Positions 53,301-63,074 are shown, counted from the stretch's first letter. The stretch: DNA of 64,000 nt from Enchytraeus crypticus (GCA_905160935.1 CAJHZI010000882.1:3066001-3130000), one strand, 5' to 3'. The notes: generated from the letters alone by a model not told the origin. Program-made: numbers and translations.

Positions 53301-56300
53301 TTATTGTTGTTGGCACAGTTTTAGCGGAGAGGAAGGGGATCGCTAAATCCGTTATTCACACTCTGAATTAGAACTAATGACAGCTTCCAGTAGTGGTCGT
53401 ATTTAAGGAAGAGAACTTAAACCACGGGTCACTTAGACCACGGATCACTTAGACCACGGGTCACTTAGACCACGGATCACTTAGACCACGGGTCACTTAG
53501 ACCACGGATCACTTAGACCACGGATCAGAGGTAAACTGTGGTCTAATTCGTCAATTAAATCAATTCTAATTCGCCAATTAATAGAATAATTCCAAAATTA
53601 AAACTACAAATAAAACTAATTCGCTAATTAAACCTTCTACGAGAGAAACAACTATGAATCCGCGATTTAAACTTGTAGCCATAATACCATTTGTTATCAA
53701 TTCCGTACACCACAGTTTAGGTTTACACTGGGATTTTTCTATTCATTAAATACGGCCATTATAGTCACAATCAATCAATGGGTAACAGTGTAGCTTCTAG
53801 ATACCTATTAGTACTGACTGATTGACAGGTTTTGCAGTTGTTAAAACAAATAAACTTAACGATAACTGCAAGCGTTCATAGGAGTCGACTGGCGCAGATA
53901 TAGCAGCACTTGAGATAATAATTGCTATAGCATGAATTCTGTTTTTAAAACCAGTTGTTCGCTCAAGACGCTCATACTCCAGATTTACGGATCTGTTACA
54001 AAGTTTGTGGCATATCGACATTATAATTATTGACTTGGTCCTTAAAATGACAATTTTATGTTACTACGGCTTTTTAAATAGATAGATGTGCCTTGTAAAT
54101 GGACTCTTTGATATTGAATTAGTAATTAACGTTCAGTTACACATCCAACGAAGCTGTGAGCACCCAAATCGCTTGTCAAACTACGTAATTAGAAATATTC
54201 GTAAGCAGCACAAACATGCACACACAATATGAGACTCGCTCTTATACTGAAAGCCTATGTATGCAAAATCAAAACTAATGTAGCCACCCAAGCTTCTATA
54301 CAAGTATAATCACACACATAATGCATACTATCGTAAACGTCCCTGACATCATCCCTGGATGAGGAGATGGACGTTAAACCTTTATTATTATTATTATTAT
54401 TATCTCAGTCACAAACACGCATATAAAGCACGTATAAATTTTAAGTATTGCAAGAATAGCCACACCAATACTACTACACACAAGCAGCCATACAATCACA
54501 GTAACATACACATTTGGGCTAGACCACCAATAAGATTACTCACACTAAACAAGCCTACACGTAAATCCGTGAAATCTACTAAATGAGTCACCGTAAAGCA
54601 ATCATAATAAAACTTTAATCATATGAAGAATTGATTTTTAAGGCACGACCTACAAGTGGCTTTCAGTTCATAAGGTGTGCACGTACAGATAAATGTTGTG
54701 CCTAAACTGGGAGGCCTCAATACCAACTTGGTCTACACAATACTAACTCCCTTGAACCGTAGGCCTAAATACCAGCAGATATATGCACTACTAACCCCGT
54801 TCAAGGGGTTAGTAGTGTATATATCTGCTGGTATTTAGGCCTAATTTTTTAACGGGGTTAGTAGTGTATATATCTGCTGATATTTAGGCCTAACCCCTTG
54901 AACGGTAGGCCTAAATATCAACAGGTCTATTCACTACTAACTCCCTTAAACAGTAGGCCTAAATACCTGCAGATATATACACTGTTAACCCCTTGGACAG
55001 TAGGCCTAAATACCAGCAGGTCTATAACAGGACTAACCCACTAGAATAGGAGGCCTAAGTAGTAAATACCACACATCTATATATCAGCAGGTTTATGCAT
55101 CAATAGGTTAGCACATTACACCATGAGGCTCAATCGCTGTACTTCAATAGACCTTAGGACCTTAGACCTTCAATAGACCTTAGCGTAACAGGCCTATAAA
55201 ACGATAGACCATTAAAACAATAGCATCTACACCAATACCATAAAACTAAAACATAGTATAAACCATAAGAAGATAATATGGCGTAAAGATTAGAGTGTTC
55301 GCCTCGGATACAAATGGCCAGATTTCAAGGCCCAAATTGATCAACAATTAATTTTTATCCGCTTGGGCCTATCAACGCTCTCAACTGCAAAGATATAATT
55401 AATCATGGAAAAGTTATATAAAACGTGAAAGAATCCCGTAGAGCAGTCACGAAGACCGGTCCTGATATTGCTATATAAGTGGTAGTTCAAAAACAAATCA
55501 ACACCAATGTACACACTGTCTCGACAAATTTTCAACGAGTAACTAACTCGTCAGGACAGATACACCGTACTGGACTACGGAGCGAAAGATAGCCGCACAG
55601 TCCAATCGTACTGGACTACAGAGCGAATGATAGCAGTTCAGTCCAATCGTACTGGACTACGAAGCGAATGATAGCCGTTCAGTCCAATCGTACTGGACTA
55701 CGGAGCGAATGATAGCCGTTCAGTCCAATCGTACTGGACTACGGAGCGAATGATAGCCGTTCAGTCCAATCGTCGCTGTCTAGTCTCAGTATCTGTAGTG
55801 CATGGACTTCGTCCAAAACAAGCGTTGGCTCTGAACACCAGTGTGGCCTTCACTTTAATTCATCGTATTCTCAAACATTTAATGACGAGTAAAAGATGTA
55901 TTTATGAACAAATAGAAGAAGTGACACCAAAGAAAGCCAAATAACGTATTACCATGAAATTTGATGAAAATGCGTCGAATCGGACCAGGATTATCCCGAA
56001 AATTCATATGAAAGACCGATTTTAAGTGCAAAAGTTATGGCACATTTTCTTTAAGAGCCATTTCTGGACGCAGTCTGTATCATCACTATTCAAGCCTATA
56101 AACAGGTAGATCTGTTTCACTGGTGCACATTTACATCTATACACAAATAGATAGGCCTAGATAACGGTAAGTATAAAACGAGGAACTGACAATAACTGCA
56201 TAGGGTTAGTAAGACACTAGCAAACTAGAAACTGAAGGAGACAAATGGAATAAAAAATCAACATTTATCTCCAATTACAATGATCTGTTCATATATTTAC

Positions 56301-57953
56301 TTTAATATTCTGAGAAATGACTCAACTTCCTTGTGAACGAATCTGACAGAATCATGACGAGTTAATGACAGTTTGCTAACCCTTTCACACTTCTATCCGC
56401 AGGCCCCTGAGACATTTATTCTCAACATCACGCAAGTCGGCCTTTCCTCATTTCGCTACCACCACATTGGAATTTATTCGATTACTTAAATTGATCATGA
56501 CAGATGCAGTGGAAGTGAGTTCCGCTTGAGTATTCGAGATTCGTACCTTTGTAACTGCGGCCAATCTCAAACCAAGAAGCATATAGTTGAGGTTGCGACC
56601 TCTAACCTGTCAGGTGGTCTGGCTACGTTAAGCTGTCCTACAAGTGAAGCAGTTACCTGGATTAATGCATACGCTAAATAAATAAATAAATACTGAAATT
56701 GATATTGAAGGCTAAAGACGCCAGTAGGTTCTTGATCATCTCGAGAGCTGAAGCATAAAGAGCGTTTGATTTCAATTAATTTCTAGCTCATTTGAGTAAA
56801 AATAAAGAAAGAAAATAAGTTCTATTTCACAAAATTCACAGAGTAGTCACATCAATTAACGTGTGACAAATAAAATTAAGTAAGCGTTATCAGAATCTTA
56901 GTAATAAGTGCAATAAGTTCTGTAAGTGCAAAATGAAACAAACAAAAAAGGTGCATAAGAAATAAGTAAAAACTTGGCCATCAAAGAGGACGCGAGGCGT
57001 CCTATCCGGTTGAACGCCCAGTATTAACATTGAGTATTTAATAGGACTCATAAGGTTGTGAACCCATCAAACAATAACTTCATATGCTTATCTACATAAT
57101 TAATAATAAATACCTGAAATTAATACATGCATATCTATCACGCTATCACGCATTATCCTTCCTATTCACATTTTACTTTATCTCTGTTGAGACAGGCAAA
57201 AATATAGAACAACTTTAACGCAACACAAACATCAAATCATGCACTAATGTGTAGGCATAAACATGCAACGCAATTACTCGACCACTGTTATTCTTACTAA
57301 TCTCTAGTATACGTCATCAAACAGCCGCTCAACAATCTATTAAAGATATCATATCTGCAACTTCTTGCACAATTAAGATAACACTATCTGTCATAAAGTA
57401 AACTTTGATGCTTATATTTCTGGAATAGACAATATAGACACAAGGACGCTGATGTCCAACAAAAACAGAAGCCGCCAATGGGCACAAATGATGATTGTGA
57501 TTACTTAGACGGCGAGATCGCCACTTTTCATGAACCAATTCCGGTCAGAGCTTAAATCAATCAGCGTCTGAGGCAGTTACTCACCAAGTAGCTTTTATAC
57601 TATAGTCAAATTAAAAACATCCAGAATATTGGGCCGTAGATATCAGATATATAACGCAGCCATAAATAATTCGCATAGCTCACAGCTTAGAAAAGCAAAA
57701 CTACAAAAATTCCATGCAGGCACCTCAATCTCTAAGTGATAATTATCACTTAATCACTAATTATTATAGAAATTATTCATATTCATTATCATTATCATAC
57801 TTATCATAATTATTATTTGATAATTATCACTGGCTGGAGCCAGTGGCGATGTCGGTAAGATATTCCACCGAGGATCAGTACGTGCGGGATTCAAATCCTG
57901 GGCTCACCCGTCACTGACATCGCTTTCGAGTGAGGAAACTGACGTTAACATTA

Positions 57954-58002
<49 letters not shown>

Positions 58003-58369
58003 TGAGATAACAAATATATATATATATATATATAAATGAAATACCAACCACTCTCTTCAAGTGAGTTTAGAGTGCCGACATCAATCAGATCGCGATGCAG
58101 AAACTCTTGTTGTTGTTGTGTATATCTACAGCTGTAGATATCGGGCAGACTAAACGTACAGTCAGCTGATTTAATCAGTACGTCATCATCGTTATCACTT
58201 TCGTTATCAACTATACAGTCATCACTGAGATAAGAAATATTTCGTTGATCGGTTGGATTATTGAGGGCTTCCTTGTCGTTGTCGAGACGTCTCTCCTCAC
58301 GCATTCTGACGACTAGAAGATCGTTACGCTCAGCTCGTGACATGCCCCGAGAGAGTGGCTGAAACCCTC
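46124..58369 (-). CDS. OTUD7: OTUD7/Cezanne-type OTU deubiquitinase, C-terminal six exons (5' end missing)
   Basis: Cysteine protease of the OTU family; characterised members cleave Lys11-linked ubiquitin. Exons on the minus strand: 58369-58049, 52872-52774, 51830-51578, 48931-48645, 48262-48074, 47388-46124. All phases agree, about 803 residues. The catalytic Cys lies in [14 protein letters not shown] (52.8 kb), followed by [20 protein letters not shown] and [17 protein letters not shown]. The catalytic His lies in [16 protein letters not shown], after [20 protein letters not shown]. An A20-type zinc finger (C-x4-C-x11-C-x2-C in [21 protein letters not shown]) closes the protein after a long Ser/Asn-rich linker. 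This order matches human OTUD7A/B. The N-terminal UBA exon expected before 58369 was not seen. Whether it corresponds to OTUD7A or 7B cannot be said. Confidence 0.93.
47389..48073. other. OTUD7 intron between exons e and f
   Basis: AT-rich, nothing recognised. Confidence 0.5.
48074..48262 (-). CDS. OTUD7: OTUD7 exon e, end of OTU domain
   Basis: Acceptor TTTCAG, donor GTATGT. Encodes [20 protein letters not shown] then [16 protein letters not shown]; the LLPLH-x-x-VDPGK motif is characteristic of the family. Confidence 0.93.
48263..48644. other. OTUD7 intron between exons d and e
   Basis: AT-rich, nothing recognised. Confidence 0.5.
48645..48931 (-). CDS. OTUD7: OTUD7 exon d, catalytic histidine
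   Basis: Acceptor CTGTAG, donor GTATGT. Encodes [60 protein letters not shown] and [16 protein letters not shown]. The phase with exon c fits only if the acceptor at 48932-48933 is used. A SINE-3 tail starts 12 bases upstream. Confidence 0.93.
48943..49238 (-). mobile_element. SINE-3 copy, full length, abutting OTUD7 exon d
   Basis: Longest SINE-3 copy (about 295 bp). On the minus strand it starts near GTTGTGTCCGGGTTG, has GCATTCGGTTGGTGAGCG, AATCTCAATTAGGGG, GATTTGAGACAGTCTATTC and a GAT/GAA tail that ends 12 bases before the exon d acceptor. Confidence 0.88.
49239..49485. repeat. AT-rich low-complexity tract
   Basis: Almost pure A/T, with ATAT and TAATA blocks. Confidence 0.9.
49493..49675 (+). 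mobile_element. SINE-3 copy, internally shortened
   Basis: TGGACTACAGGTGTCGTAAA, CATTCGGTTGATGAGCGTCT, CCCTAGTTTAACAGG, short GATGATGAT tail. Lacks the middle section around GACAGAGAG. Confidence 0.8.
49676..50769. other. OTUD7 intron between exons c and d, unique part
   Basis: AT-rich. A possible degenerate SINE-1 piece at 50645-50705 (ACGAAAGTCTCCTAC). No exon seen. Confidence 0.45.
50770..50990 (-). mobile_element. SINE-3 copy
   Basis: ATCATCATCATCATC tail, CCAGTTTAACTAGG, CGAATAGACTGTCTCAAATC, CACCAACCGAATGCCCTTTC. Confidence 0.85.
50991..51577. other. OTUD7 intron, unique part
   Basis: AT-rich, nothing recognised. Confidence 0.5.
51578..51830 (-). CDS. OTUD7: OTUD7 exon c
   Basis: Acceptor TTTTAG, donor GTATTT. 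Encodes [60 protein letters not shown] then SSKPR. The family has Gly where the joint here makes Ala (SLAMWG). Confidence 0.93.
51856..52080 (+). mobile_element. LINE-B 3' fragment with the same 5' segment as 17020-17225
   Basis: GCTGAGGAAGGCATAGGGGG, TCATAAGTAGAATCCCCC, then LINE-B end: CAGAGATGAGTGGAGGCG, CCATGGACCTGCC and a GAGAGA tail. The left edge lies 25 bases upstream of the OTUD7 exon c acceptor. Confidence 0.8.
52081..52559. other. OTUD7 intron, unique part
   Basis: AT-rich, nothing recognised. Confidence 0.5.
52560..52710 (-). mobile_element. LINE-A-type 3' end fragment
   Basis: About 140 bp nearly the same as 52920-53080 (shared CCACCAAACAAGTGGCAG-like start, TTAGGCAAACAAAAGAAATA, GAATTAACTATACAGTCATT). 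Non-coding. Confidence 0.75.
52774..52872 (-). CDS. OTUD7: OTUD7 exon b, catalytic cysteine
   Basis: 99 nt: [20 protein letters not shown] then [12 protein letters not shown]. Acceptor CGCAG, donor GTCAGT. GDGNCL is the OTU active-site block. Too short for a simple ORF search. LINE-A 3' fragments lie on both sides. Confidence 0.93.
52920..53330 (-). mobile_element. LINE-A-type 3' fragment with the end of ORF2
   Basis: Minus frame: [44 protein letters not shown], stop at 53099. Collinear with the LINE-A copy at 61275 (DYNDYLSIKSKFAIDSNDSW and IRYKFWRYFKNALF). The non-coding 3' part matches 52560-52710. Confidence 0.85.
53403..53530. repeat. minisatellite, 16-bp unit
   Basis: About eight copies of ACCACGGRTCACTTAG, alternating G and A at one position. 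Confidence 0.95.
53531..54340. other. OTUD7 intron a-b, nothing recognised
   Basis: A loose AATTCGYYAATTAAA repeat near 53550-53630; otherwise AT-rich unique DNA. Confidence 0.45.
54340..54400 (+). mobile_element. possible retroelement 3' end with TTA tail
   Basis: GGATGAGGAGATGGACGTTA followed by AACC and a TTA repeat looks like the 3' terminus of a LINE or SINE. The body was not recognised. Confidence 0.4.
54720..55090. repeat. cluster of about 45-bp repeats in both orientations, with a 39-bp hairpin
   Basis: Units of TAGGCCTAAATACCAGCAGA, TATATRCACTACTAACCCC. Arms 54760-54798 and 54805-54843 pair at 38 of 39 positions around GTTCAA. Further units follow in inverted (54850-54896) and direct orientation (54908-55090). 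Confidence 0.9.
55091..55560. other. OTUD7 intron a-b, nothing recognised
   Basis: A weak tRNA-like stretch at 55280-55340 may be a decayed SINE. Confidence 0.4.
55567..55771. repeat. 41-bp tandem repeat, five copies, each with a small dyad
   Basis: Units begin GTACTGGACTACGGAGCG at 55567, 55608, 55649, 55690 and 55731. Within each, ACTGGACT and AGTCCAAT are near-complementary. Confidence 0.95.
55772..56460. other. OTUD7 intron a-b, nothing recognised
   Basis: No exon or repeat family recognised. Confidence 0.45.
56461..56695 (+). mobile_element. possible retroelement 3' end with AAAT tail
   Basis: A less AT-rich block ending GGATTAATGCATACGCTAAA and an AAAT tetranucleotide tail, the typical shape of a SINE or LINE end. 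No second copy in the window. Confidence 0.4.
56696..57828. other. OTUD7 intron a-b, nothing recognised
   Basis: AT-rich, no feature seen. Confidence 0.45.
57829..57957 (+). mobile_element. SINE-1 copy, good condition
   Basis: CTGGCTGGAGCCAGTGGCGA, TGTCGGTAAGATATTCCACC (A-box region), GATTCAAATCC (B box), CACTGACATCGCTTTCGAGT, GGAAACTGACGTTAAC, then directly a TA tract. Confidence 0.88.
57957..58036. repeat. TA microsatellite interrupted by a copy of exon sequence
   Basis: Two TA runs separated by ATCACTGAGATAACAAATAT (57998-58017), which matches OTUD7 exon a at 58221-58240 in 19 of 20 positions. The right run ends about 12 bases from the exon a donor. Confidence 0.85.
58049..58369 (-). CDS. 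OTUD7: OTUD7 exon a, start of the OTU region
   Basis: Acceptor TTTTCAG, donor GTTGGT, phase 1 at the end. Encodes [20 protein letters not shown], an acidic stretch, then [20 protein letters not shown] and [17 protein letters not shown], which parallels FQLPDL...F-ERDLIEQ...ALEQAG in vertebrate members. An earlier exon must exist, because the phase is open at the 5' end. Confidence 0.88.
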
Positions 58370-58403
58370 CTGAAAACAGCAATAATAATAATAATAACAT
58401 ACA

Positions 58404-58637
58404 CGATAGTGAAATGATCAACTACGTTGATATCTATCACTTTTAATACCACAAGTTAAATCCGATAAGGCAATTTTGTCCATTTTCCATGTAACCAGTC
58501 CAGTGAATGTCCGAGATTTTACTCTCAGATCAGCGCGACTGGGATTCGAACACACGATGGTTCAATTCACCTCTGGGTCTGTCATTTAAAACTTCATGAA
58601 GTTATCTACACCTCTAACCATTGCGCTATTGAGACAT
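58404..58637 (-). mobile_element. SINE-2 copy, intact boxes
   Basis: Minus strand from 58637: CTCAATAGCGCAATGGTTAG (A box), GTTCGAATCCCAG (B box), CTGATCTGAGAGTAAAATC, and tail GTTGATCATTTCACTATCGT. Its left edge lies about 35 bases upstream of the OTUD7 exon a acceptor. Confidence 0.88.
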
Positions 58638-58889
58638 TTAATTAATTAAAAGTACGATTTATACATTAAATTTTAATTAAAAGTAAGATTTATACAAGTC
58701 ATAAGCCAAGTAAGTATAAGTAGTATTTATCAGTGGCATAGCCAGGAATTAATCTTGGGGGCACATTAATCTTATGTTGGCACTTATAGGGAGACACATA
58801 CGTTATACAATTTGTGCACCTTTATTTTGAACTTAATACAAAATTTACATGATATCCGTTATTTATATATTTATTTATTTTATATGCAT

Positions 58890-59120
58890 AGTAGGCGAAG
58901 AAGAGTTGGATAGGACACATTCTAAAAATCGGAAAGTCAATCAAACGAGGTCATAGAAGGTAGAATGGAAGGAAAAATATACAGAGGCAGACTAAGATTA
59001 TTATGTTAGATGAGTTAAAGACCCACTCATATGAAAAAGAAAGCTAAAGACTGAGACGAGTGGAGGCATTATATACCACGGACCCGCCAGTAGGCAGTGC
59101 ACTAAGAGAGAGAGATATAT
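58890..59120 (+). mobile_element. LINE-B 3' fragment
   Basis: AAGAGTTGGATAGGACACAT, GTCATAGAAGGTAGAATGGA, CCACTCATATGAAAAAGAAA, CGCCAGTAGGCAGTGCACTA, GAGAGAG tail. Confidence 0.85.
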
Positions 59121-59764
59121 AGTAGGCATCGTGTGCAAATCCTGGGGAGGTAAAAAGTCTTTGCAACCCACCTTAAACAGATTCTTTATAATTTACGTAA
59201 GTTATATTGACATGTTCATAATGATACAGCATAAGTGTAGACAGTACTAAGTACAGCATAGGGTGCAGACAGTACTTTTCTCGACTTTTGTATATGTACA
59301 TATACACAAGTCGAGAAAAGTACACAACTCGTGTAGTGTCCCTGAAGATTAGATCAAAAGCTCATAGCACACCTCATAAGAGGAAAATAAACTTCAAATG
59401 CTAAAAGTCTTTAATATGACATAAATTCCAGTTCAAAAGTTAATTTTGGAGGTCGGTTCACTTGCTCAAAAGAAATTTTTTGTCTTAACATAGTATTTTT
59501 GTATTTCTTTATATTTATACAAAGTGGCTCACAAGTTAAGTTCTACATTAACATGCCAATCACTATTTGGTAGCCTCTCACCACGCAATCCGTGACTAAT
59601 TATTTATCAATTGGGTCTAGAGCTTCTACTTTTTAATTAATTCATTAGTTTTTACTTGCTACAATATATGGAGTATTTATCTTCCTATTATAGTGCATCA
59701 TCCATGAATTCTTTTATTAGGTTCTAGTAAATAATGAAGTGGCGTTAAACTAGATAAGATCATA
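59121..59764. other. intergenic or upstream intron, with one palindrome
   Basis: No gene; palindrome at 59272-59323. Confidence 0.5.
59272..59323. repeat. 25-bp-arm palindrome, 2-nt spacer
   Basis: Arms 59272-59296 and 59299-59323 pair at 24 of 25 positions (GTACTTTTCTCGACTT outermost). Confidence 0.9.
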
Positions 59765-59767
59765 GTA

Positions 59768-59869
59768 CAAGTACCCATCTGTGAAGATACTATGTATCTT
59801 CACAGATGTATCTTCTACAAGTACCCATCTGTGAAGATACTATGTATCTTCACAGATGGGTACTTGTAG
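59768..59869. repeat. tandem pair of hairpins, the second with perfect 25-bp arms
   Basis: Arms 59815-59839 and 59845-59869 are perfectly complementary around CTATG. A copy of most of the hairpin lies directly upstream (59768-59809). Confidence 0.92.
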
Positions 59870-59985
59870 ACCTATTTATTTTAGTATTTTCGATTCATTG
59901 CGCGCTTTTTTCAATGTTTGCATAAATGTTTCTATTTGCGGTTTGTATTTTCATCAATGTAGATAAATTGAAATGCAGTAAAGCA

Positions 59986-59987
59986 CG

Positions 59988-60024
<37 letters not shown>

Positions 60025-60034
60025 CCTCTTACAA
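59986..60034. repeat. CT microsatellite
   Basis: CT run with one TTT and one CCC interruption. Confidence 0.95.
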
Positions 60035-60404
60035 ACTGACGAATTACGTTTGTGTGGTTTACTAGGTCTGCTTGGTTTTATCACAGGAGAAGCAATATTA
60101 AATGTGCAGGCTTTTAACTGAATGCAAAACCAACTCCAACGGGAATAAATGCCTATGCTAATGTCGACCTACGGTATTAAGCGATTTGTATATATTTACA
60201 ATAACATTGTGACTACATTTTGCGGGATGGTATATATCATATTTTGTATTATCAATATACTTCATACCGTGCTGCACGAGCTATGACAACTTGCCATACG
60301 ATCCTAATTACGCTTAACAATAGACAAAATAATTTAATCCAGACGTCTACTATGATATTGAACATCTTGTAACCTAACCGAGCCAAAGAGCAGGAAGAGA
60401 GTGT
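60035..60404. other. nothing recognised
   Basis: No gene or repeat recognised. Confidence 0.45.
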
Positions 60405-60720
60405 AATCTTCTTCAGTGCGCTGCAAAGTGGCAGGTTCAAGGTACATATTCATGCTCAAAATTTGCTTTCTCGCTCCATAAGAGCACTCCTTAGATCAAC
60501 AAGTTATTTCCCTCACAGAGTCTATGCCTTATCCATACCTTATGTAGCCCATAGCTTGGGAAAAGTATGGCTTCTGAGGTGATTTTCCGTTGCCTTCCTC
60601 ATTTAGATGGATTAATTACCATTAAATCCTGGGGGAAAATATTTCATGGTGAGGTGAGTCCCCTCTTGTCATCCTCAGCTCCTGCCTTAGTTGCCTCTTA
60701 CGTACACGAAGCAGATTTGC
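60405..60720. repeat. dispersed repeat, second copy of 35110-35350
   Basis: AAGTGGCAGGTTCAAGGTAC, TATGCCTTATCCATACCTTA, TGTAGCCCATAGCTTGGG, GTATGGCTTCTGAGGTGATT, GCCTCTTACG. Same order as the first copy. Confidence 0.65.
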
Positions 60721-61274
60721 GTATACATTACGCAAATTATAAGTATGAATGATTCTCCTACAGAAAGGCACAAAATCTTCAGGAGAGAGACAAATTTGCC
60801 AATAGAGCCTAACTGATTTTCAGTCCAAAAATAACCAAATGAAGGATATTTATTTGACGTTTCCAAACTATTTGGAAAAGTAAAGATGATCAAAACGCAG
60901 CGAAGTTATCATGTATAGGCCTACTAAATCATTACTGAACTACTTACAAAGAACAATATCTCGCAAATTATTTAATTTTTTCAAGTGTCAATTTACAAGA
61001 ATATTCAATAAACATCAGAAATTATCACATTAAATACTTATTCACTGTCTTTATATCTTTGACAATTCACATTTAAGAAGCCTGATATTTCTAAAATATT
61101 ATATTTCCAGCCGTACGTCAGAGCGAGAAAATTATTTTTTTAAATGCAGATTTGATTAAACACTCAGAGTAATTTAGACAATCGTAATCAGAACTATCAA
61201 AAATAATCAAAAACAATCTTATCATCTTTTTAAGTCAACTAATTCTCAATTTAAATATTCAAATTCATATTCAA
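60721..61274. other. nothing recognised
   Basis: AT-rich, no feature seen. Confidence 0.45.
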
Positions 61275-62240
61275 GGTGGAATACTGTCGCCCATTCTATT
61301 TGCACTTTTTGTAGACAACGTCTTGGATATACTGGACCAGTCAAGCTATGGTTGTCGAATAAATTTTCGTTGCTGTAATAGTTACATGTACGCAGACGAT
61401 TTAATTTTACTTACTATCTCTTGTAAGTGACTTACAGAAATTATTTGATATCTGTGACAGGGAACTTGATAGATCTCCCCATTAACATTTATAAATGTAA
61501 TTGTATGCGAATTGGACCACGACATAAGGCTCCTTGTAAGCTTTTGAACATAAGAAATGAGCCCATTAGCTGGATTGATAAAATAAAATACCTTGGACTA
61601 ACGATTGTAAGTGCAATATATTTCAAATGTGAATGGCACGAAACCAGAGGAAAATTTTACACCTCGGCTAACATTATATTGGGCAGACTGGGAACGAAAG
61701 CTTCAATCGATGTTCTCTTAAAGCTAATTCGTATGCAGGCAGTGCCAGTTCTACTTTATGGTATTCCAGCTGTGCAACTGAATAAATCAGAAATCGAAAG
61801 CTTTTCTAAGGCGTACAACAGTGTCTTCTCAAAAATTTTCCGTACATTTGATAAAAATAATATTTTATATTGTCAGTGGTATTGCGGTTTTCTGCCATTT
61901 TATTTATTATGTGAATATCATAGGTTTACATTCCTGCATAATTTGATAATTAATGATAAGTTAAGTGCTAAGCAGCATTTGGACTCTCCCGATTACAATG
62001 ATTATTTAAGTATTAAAAGTAAATTTGCCATAGACAGCAATGACTCTTGGTCGAGTATTCGTTATAAATTCTGGCGCTATTTTAAAAATGCTCTGTTTTA
62101 ACTATTCTGCAGTTTGTGAAAAATTTGAACTTGTTAAACTTTTATGTGCACTTTTTATATGTATTCTGTTGTGTCACGTTTTGCAATGTAATTGTATATG
62201 TGCGTGTTTTCTGCCAAGAATTGGTGAATAAAAGATTATA
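61275..62240 (+). mobile_element. LINE-A copy, 5' truncated, with complete 3' end
   Basis: Begins inside reverse transcriptase motif B (QGGILSPILFALFVD), continues through YADDLILL (61385-61420), a frameshift near 61420, the 61427-62101 frame, a short 3' UTR and the terminus GAATAAAAGATTATATATAT. It shares motifs with the 1-3470 copy throughout the overlap. Confidence 0.9.
61276..62101 (+). pseudogene. LINE-A ORF2 C-terminal part
   Basis: After the frameshift the 61427 frame reads PINIYKCNCMRIGPRHKAPC (compare INVSKCHCMRIGPRH in the other copy), KIKYLGLTIVS, NIILGRLGTKASIDVL, AVPVLLYGIPAV, then DYNDYLSIKSKFAIDSNDSW and RYKFWRYFKNALF, stop TAA. It supplies the C-terminus that the copy at the left edge lacks. 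Upstream domains are gone, so it is inactive. Confidence 0.88.
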
Positions 62241-62400
62241 TATATATCATTAATCCTTAAGTGTTTACCTAGCAGAAGTAACTTACAATAAAGAACAACT
62301 CCTGTATTCTGCACTGGAATAAAACATTACACACATTACCTCCATTGCTTCTCTGGTACGGTACTATGTACAGTAACAGTCTTTTCGACATTAAAACTAT
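62241..62400. other. nothing recognised
   Basis: Short unique stretch before the TA tract. Confidence 0.45.
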
Positions 62401-62403
62401 ATA

Positions 62404-62458
<55 letters not shown>

Positions 62459-62471
62459 GTTATATATGTAT

Positions 62472-62525
<54 letters not shown>

Positions 62526-62530
62526 TATAT
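62400..62530. repeat. TA microsatellites with ACTGTATA / TATACAGT ends
   Basis: Two TA runs around AATGTTATATATG. The outer ends TACTGTATATAT and ATATACAGTA are inverse. Confidence 0.85.
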
Positions 62531-62849
62531 ATAATATCAGATTTTGGCAGAATATGATTATTGAATATAAATTTGAATGGTTTGAATCGCAGATATATGA
62601 TATCAATGTTTTCAGGTGATATTAAGGTTATCAGATGTTATTAAATTAAGATATTATCATTCTATAGTCTAAGCCCTCAATCGCATAAGCTTCTTTGGAA
62701 GAATTTAGTTGCAGTGGCAGTATAACATTGACATTTCTCGTTTCCACTACTCGCAGCCATTAATCGTTAGTTTAAACCATCAACCATCATGGATGTTAAT
62801 CTTCTTCTTCTTGTTCTTTTCTGTGTGTAACGTCACTTTGTGGACACCA

Positions 62850-62930
62850 GAGCAGCCTCTTTTACCTTCTGTCTCCACTGATACCGGTCCTGGGCAAGAT
62901 CATAGACATCACTCTGTGAAAGGTTGTGTT
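62850..62930 (-). mobile_element. possible non-LTR retrotransposon C-terminal fragment
   Basis: Minus frame: SDVYDLAQDRYQWRQKVKEA then ALVS. The LA-x-DR-x-x-WR pattern is common at the end of LINE ORF2 proteins. No other part recognised. It also explains a signal-peptide-like open frame on the opposite strand. Confidence 0.5.
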
Positions 62931-63074
62931 TAGTGTCTATTTCAATCGTTATGATATTGTTTAATTTAAGTATATTTATTTCCAACCTTTAATTTGATTT
63001 TAACTTCGATGTTGTTCTTTGAATCAAGAACCATGGCCGTGCATCCTTTTATTAACACAATAAAACGATAAGCT
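62931..63074. other. nothing recognised
   Basis: Unique AT-rich sequence. Confidence 0.4.

Noticed and set aside
62709..62933. Small secreted protein with a hydrophobic start (MLIFFFLFFSVCNVTLW)
   Set aside because: It contains no conserved domain, and its 3' half is the antisense of a LINE-like C-terminal fragment.
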